A stretch of DNA of 23,643 nucleotides from Rhodobacterales bacterium 34-62-10 (GTDB lineage: Bacteria; Pseudomonadota; Alphaproteobacteria; Rhodobacterales; Rhodobacteraceae). This document shows positions 21,574-23,643 of this stretch, one piece after another. Both the position numbers and the translations under genes were made by a program. The notes below the pieces were generated by a model. The model saw nothing but the letters and a program-made list of their open reading frames with translations, was not told where the DNA came from and did not search any database. Location of the stretch: positions 1-23,643 of the forward strand of contig NCJR01000003.1 in NCBI GenBank assembly GCA_002282555.1. The letters run 5' to 3'. How positions within the stretch are numbered: the first letter of the stretch is position 1; the number at the start of each line of letters is the position of its first letter.

Positions 21574-22326
21574 ATGACCGCCCTCGCCGCCCATCCCCCG
21601 CTCTCTCGCAGAACACCGCTGCGTCTTGTGGCTCTGGGTCTGGTGCCGGCGGTCATCCTTGTCGGGGCCGTGCTTGCACCGCGCGGCCCCGATCCCGCCT
21701 TTCTGCCCGTGATGACCGACCGGCCTGTGGCGATCGCCCAGGACCACGCGATCTTCGTGCAGCGCCATGAGGTGACGATTGCCGACTGGAACCGCTGCGC
21801 CGCGCAGAACGCCTGCCAACTGGACCTGCGCGCCCCCGCGCATCTTGATCCGGCCACGACACCGGCCACCGGCCTCAATTATCAGGACGCGCAGGACTAT
21901 GTCGCATGGATCAACCGTAAAACCGGCCACACATTCCGCCTGCCGACCCTTGCGGAATGGGACGCGCTGGCAGCCCCGGTGCTGCCTGCCAAACAAGACC
22001 CCCTGTTCACCGATCCTGCGCTGACATGGGCGTCAAGCTATCTGACCGAAGGTCTGGCCCCGCGTATCCTGAAACAGCAGGGCGGTTTTTCGACCTCTCC
22101 CGACGGGATCGCCGATCTGGACGGAAGCGTCTGGGAATGGACGCAAGACTGTTATGCCGGGGTCGCCGAAGGCATGGACCCCGACCGTTGCCCCGCTTTC
22201 TTTGTCGCCGGTGAACATGTTGCCGCGATGCCCTATCTGGTGCGCGACGCGGCCCGTGGCGGTTGCGCCATGGGCACCCCGCCCGCCCATCTGGGCATGC
22301 GCCTTGTGACGGATGATCCGCTCTGA
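21574..22326 (+). CDS. nirV: NirV-like formylglycine-generating-enzyme-family protein
   Basis: The 250-residue protein has one N-terminal hydrophobic segment (about residues 17-35) as signal or anchor and a SUMF1/FGE-like domain: VQRHEVTIADWNRC, GLNYQDAQDYVAWINRKTG, FRLPTLAEWDAL, DLDGSVWEWTQDC and the closing HLGMRLV. NirV homologues regularly follow nirK, but their task is not established; assembly or maturation of NirK is a common guess. An AAGGA site precedes the ATG, 34 bases after nirK. The cysteine pair of true formylglycine-generating enzymes is not evident, so sulfatase maturation is unlikely. Confidence 0.88.
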   Translation: MTALAAHPPLSRRTPLRLVALGLVPAVILVGAVLAPRGPDPAFLPVMTDRPVAIAQDHAIFVQRHEVTIADWNRCAAQNACQLDLRAPAHLDPATTPATGLNYQDAQDYVAWINRKTGHTFRLPTLAEWDALAAPVLPAKQDPLFTDPALTWASSYLTEGLAPRILKQQGGFSTSPDGIADLDGSVWEWTQDCYAGVAEGMDPDRCPAFFVAGEHVAAMPYLVRDAARGGCAMGTPPAHLGMRLVTDDPL

Positions 22327-22376
22327 CCGTGATGTCTGGCCGTGACATCCGGCCGTGACATCCGGCCGCCACCTCT
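22325..22376 (+). repeat. 13-bp tandem repeat at the nirV 3' end
   Basis: Two perfect copies of GGCCGTGACATCC (22338-22350 and 22351-22363) are flanked by one diverged copy on each side (22325-22337 and 22364-22376, about 9 of 13 matches). The array starts in the nirV stop codon. It may be a decayed tandem duplication with no role. Confidence 0.75.
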
Positions 22377-22409
22377 GGCCGCGCGCCGCTGGCTTTTGTG
22401 CGGGCGCGC

Positions 22410-22428
22410 GCCGCTGTCGCGCAGCGGC
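22410..22428. terminator. Candidate hairpin between nirV and the TetR gene
   Basis: GCCGCTG-TCGCG-CAGCGGC is a perfect 7-bp stem with a 5-base loop in the space between the convergent nirV and tetR-type genes. There is no T-run on either side, so intrinsic termination is uncertain. The sequence GCGCGCCGCTG at its left arm also occurs at 22381-22391. Confidence 0.35.
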
Positions 22429-22522
22429 CTGACCATTGATCACCGCAACATTCTTGATCCGGCGCGCCATTTCCTGCGAACCCCGCCCCTTTCGCTGCAA
22501 GGGCGGCGCTGGATGATTGCGT

Positions 22523-23143
22523 TCAGCGGCTGATCAGATCGACCGTCGCACGCCCCACCGCCTGCAACATGTCGCGATCCGCCCCGGCGCGGGCTCGCAC
22601 CATCATGCCCCGCGCGACCGACGCCAGCATCACCGCCAGAACCGCAGGGTCGCTGTCACCGATCACCTCGGATCGTCCAGCCAGCAGCCGGCTGTGCAGA
22701 CGCGTCTCCAGCGCGGTGAACCTTGCACCCAATTCTGCGCGAAACCGCGGGTTGGTGCCCGCAACCTCGGCCAGAACACAGGAAATCAGGCAGCCCGGTG
22801 TGGCCGGGTCCGCCGTGCCCAATCTGACCGCCGCCTCGTAGAACGCGCACAGATCATCATGCAGGCTTCCGTTCGGACCAATGGCCTGCGCCACAGGCAC
22901 CAGACGCGTGTCGCCATAGTGGTGGACAGCGGCCAGAAACAGCCCCTCCTTGTCGCCGAACGCCTGATACAGGCTGGCTTTGGGCATCCGCATCCCCCGG
23001 CTCAGACGATTGACCGACGCCCCCTCATACCCCTCGGCCCAGAACACCCGCACCGCCGCATCCAACGCCTCATGCGGCTCGAACCCGCGGGGACGGCCAC
23101 GGGATCTGCGAGGGGGGGTGCGGTCTGGATCGGGCATGCTCAT
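22523..23143 (-). CDS. TetR/AcrR-family transcriptional regulator
   Basis: The roughly 206-residue protein starts with a basic stretch (RRSRGRPRGFEPHEALDAAV), followed by the TetR helix-turn-helix (ASVNRLSRGMRMPKASLYQA) and the FGDKEGLFLAAVHHYG segment. The C-terminal part is a ligand-binding domain with GCLISCVLAEV, seen in several AcrR-type repressors. The start is uncertain: ATG at 23143 or 23137. A longer frame opening at 23278 is unlikely because it would run through the promoter region. It is divergent from an ABC transporter binding-protein gene, which it may control along with itself. The effector cannot be inferred. Confidence 0.85.
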   Translation of the reverse strand: MSMPDPDRTPPRRSRGRPRGFEPHEALDAAVRVFWAEGYEGASVNRLSRGMRMPKASLYQAFGDKEGLFLAAVHHYGDTRLVPVAQAIGPNGSLHDDLCAFYEAAVRLGTADPATPGCLISCVLAEVAGTNPRFRAELGARFTALETRLHSRLLAGRSEVIGDSDPAVLAVMLASVARGMMVRARAGADRDMLQAVGRATVDLISR

Positions 23144-23189
23144 GGCGTCACATCGCGGAATATCCGCCGCAACCCTACTCTCTGGCGCC

Positions 23190-23213
23190 ATTGTATTCAA
23201 ATGCTGACATGTC
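23190..23213 (-). promoter_or_regulatory. Candidate TetR-gene promoter with operator-like palindrome
   Basis: On the minus strand TACAAT (23190-23195) is a good -10 element. The palindrome GACATGTC (23206-23213) lies in the space between it and a weak -35 (GCGACA). A repressor binding there would block its own gene. The palindrome is short, so this is tentative. Confidence 0.3.
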
Positions 23214-23252
23214 TGTCGCGCGGGTATCGCCGCGTCACGCGCCTTTCGGGGC

Positions 23253-23281
23253 TTGTGCCCTGTCCGATTTCTTCGCATGAT
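23253..23281 (+). promoter_or_regulatory. Candidate promoter of the ABC binding-protein gene
   Basis: TTGTGC (-35, 23253-23258) and CATGAT (-10, 23276-23281) are separated by 17 bp, with a predicted start near 23288 and about 52 bases of leader before the ATG. Confidence 0.35.
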
Positions 23282-23339
23282 TTTCAGAACCTACAGTCTG
23301 CAAATGGCCGGAATCGCCGGTGCACGAAAGGGAAACCCC

Positions 23340-23643
23340 ATGATGACCCCACACTCCAGACTCCTGACCGCCACAGCCGTTTGCGCCATGGGCCTTGCCT
23401 CGGTCACGCAGGCCGAAACCTTCCGCTGGGCCAGCACCACCGACCCGCAGACGATGGACCCCCATGCCGCCAACGTCGCCCCGGTCACATCCTTCCTGAA
23501 CAACGTCTATGAAGGTCTGGTGCGCCGCGACAAGGACATGAGCATCGAACCCTCGCTGGCAACCGCATGGACCCCGCTGGACGGGCCCGAAGCAGGCTGG
23601 CGCTTCACCCTGCGCCAAGGCGTCACCCTCACCCGCGCCCGCG
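23340..23643 (+). CDS. ABC transporter substrate-binding protein, peptide (SBP_bac_5) type, cut by the right edge
   Basis: About 101 residues are visible. A signal peptide (roughly residues 1-25, ending in VTQA) is followed by ETFRWASTTDPQTMDPHAAN, the usual opening of periplasmic dipeptide/oligopeptide-type binding proteins, then NNVYEGLVRRDKDMSIEPSL and WRFTLRQGV. In the family the next residues are usually FHDG-like; here the frame reads TLTRAR up to the edge, which may be divergence or an error near the sequence end. An AAAGGGA site precedes the paired ATG codons (23340 and 23343). The TetR-family gene is divergent from it. The substrate cannot be told. Confidence 0.85.
   Translation, partial: MMTPHSRLLTATAVCAMGLASVTQAETFRWASTTDPQTMDPHAANVAPVTSFLNNVYEGLVRRDKDMSIEPSLATAWTPLDGPEAGWRFTLRQGVTLTRAR

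Noticed and set aside
20301..21878. A 525-codon open frame on the minus strand opposite nirK
   Set aside because: It lies wholly opposite the well-supported nirK and nirV genes, has no recognisable domain, and is rich in Gly/Arg/His as expected from the complement of GC-rich coding sequence.
1..23643. CRISPR arrays, insertion sequences, tRNA or rRNA genes, prophage or plasmid-transfer genes
   Set aside because: No regularly spaced repeats, transposase motifs, integrase motifs or RNA-gene-like segments were seen. The content is ordinary chromosomal respiration and transport genes.
23620..23643. Frameshift in the ABC binding-protein gene near the right edge
   Set aside because: The last residues differ from the usual family continuation, but too little sequence remains to tell a frameshift from natural divergence.

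Overview
This window looks like the chromosome of a denitrifying alphaproteobacterium of the Rhodobacteraceae/Roseobacteraceae type. The grounds are high GC content, dense operons joined by 4-base ATGA/GTGA overlaps, an NnrR-type regulator without FNR cysteines, a norCBQD-nnr gene order known from Rhodobacter, and a TAXI-type TRAP transporter. No RNA gene, CRISPR array or insertion sequence was seen. No gene-free stretch exceeds about 200 bases.

Left region (1-3778): a membrane-protein gene cut by the left edge, then the Rrf2-family NO sensor nsrR (minus strand, TTG start). Divergent from it is a cytochrome bd-type quinol oxidase operon: cydA, cydB, a 34-residue DUF2474 subunit and a secreted DsrE-like protein. 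An AT-rich dyad sits where it could control both promoters. This reads as an NO-tolerant respiration module.

Middle region (3851-11668): a PLP enzyme of the diaminopropionate ammonia-lyase type stands alone on the plus strand. It converges on a five-gene minus-strand operon: TAXI substrate-binding protein, DUF1850 protein, fused TRAP permease, DctB-like sensor kinase and NtrC-family response regulator. The regulator has lost most of its GAFTGA loop.

Denitrification region (11848-22326): norC-norB-norQ-norD, a 58-residue NnrT-like protein, an 83-residue two-helix protein, nnrS and nnrU form one minus-strand operon for nitric oxide reduction. Facing it are a DUF1858 (CxxC) gene, nnrR, and a plus-strand paz-nirK-nirV operon for copper nitrite reduction. 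Two NnrR-type boxes and one perfect FNR-type box lie in the control regions. The NnrR boxes sit 31 bp (centre to centre) from plausible -10 hexamers at three promoters, including two divergent promoters that would share one box. Together the genes reduce nitrite to NO and N2O under NO control. No nar, nap, nos, norE or norF gene is visible here.

Right end (22325-23643): a short 13-bp tandem repeat, a TetR-family repressor, and a divergent dipeptide/peptide-type ABC transporter binding protein cut by the right edge.

Nothing here is a wholly unknown system. The most unusual points are the shared NnrR box driving norC and the DUF1858 gene, the degenerate GAFTGA regulator tied to a TAXI transporter, the small unassigned genes inside the nor operon, and the DsrE-like protein in the cyd operon.
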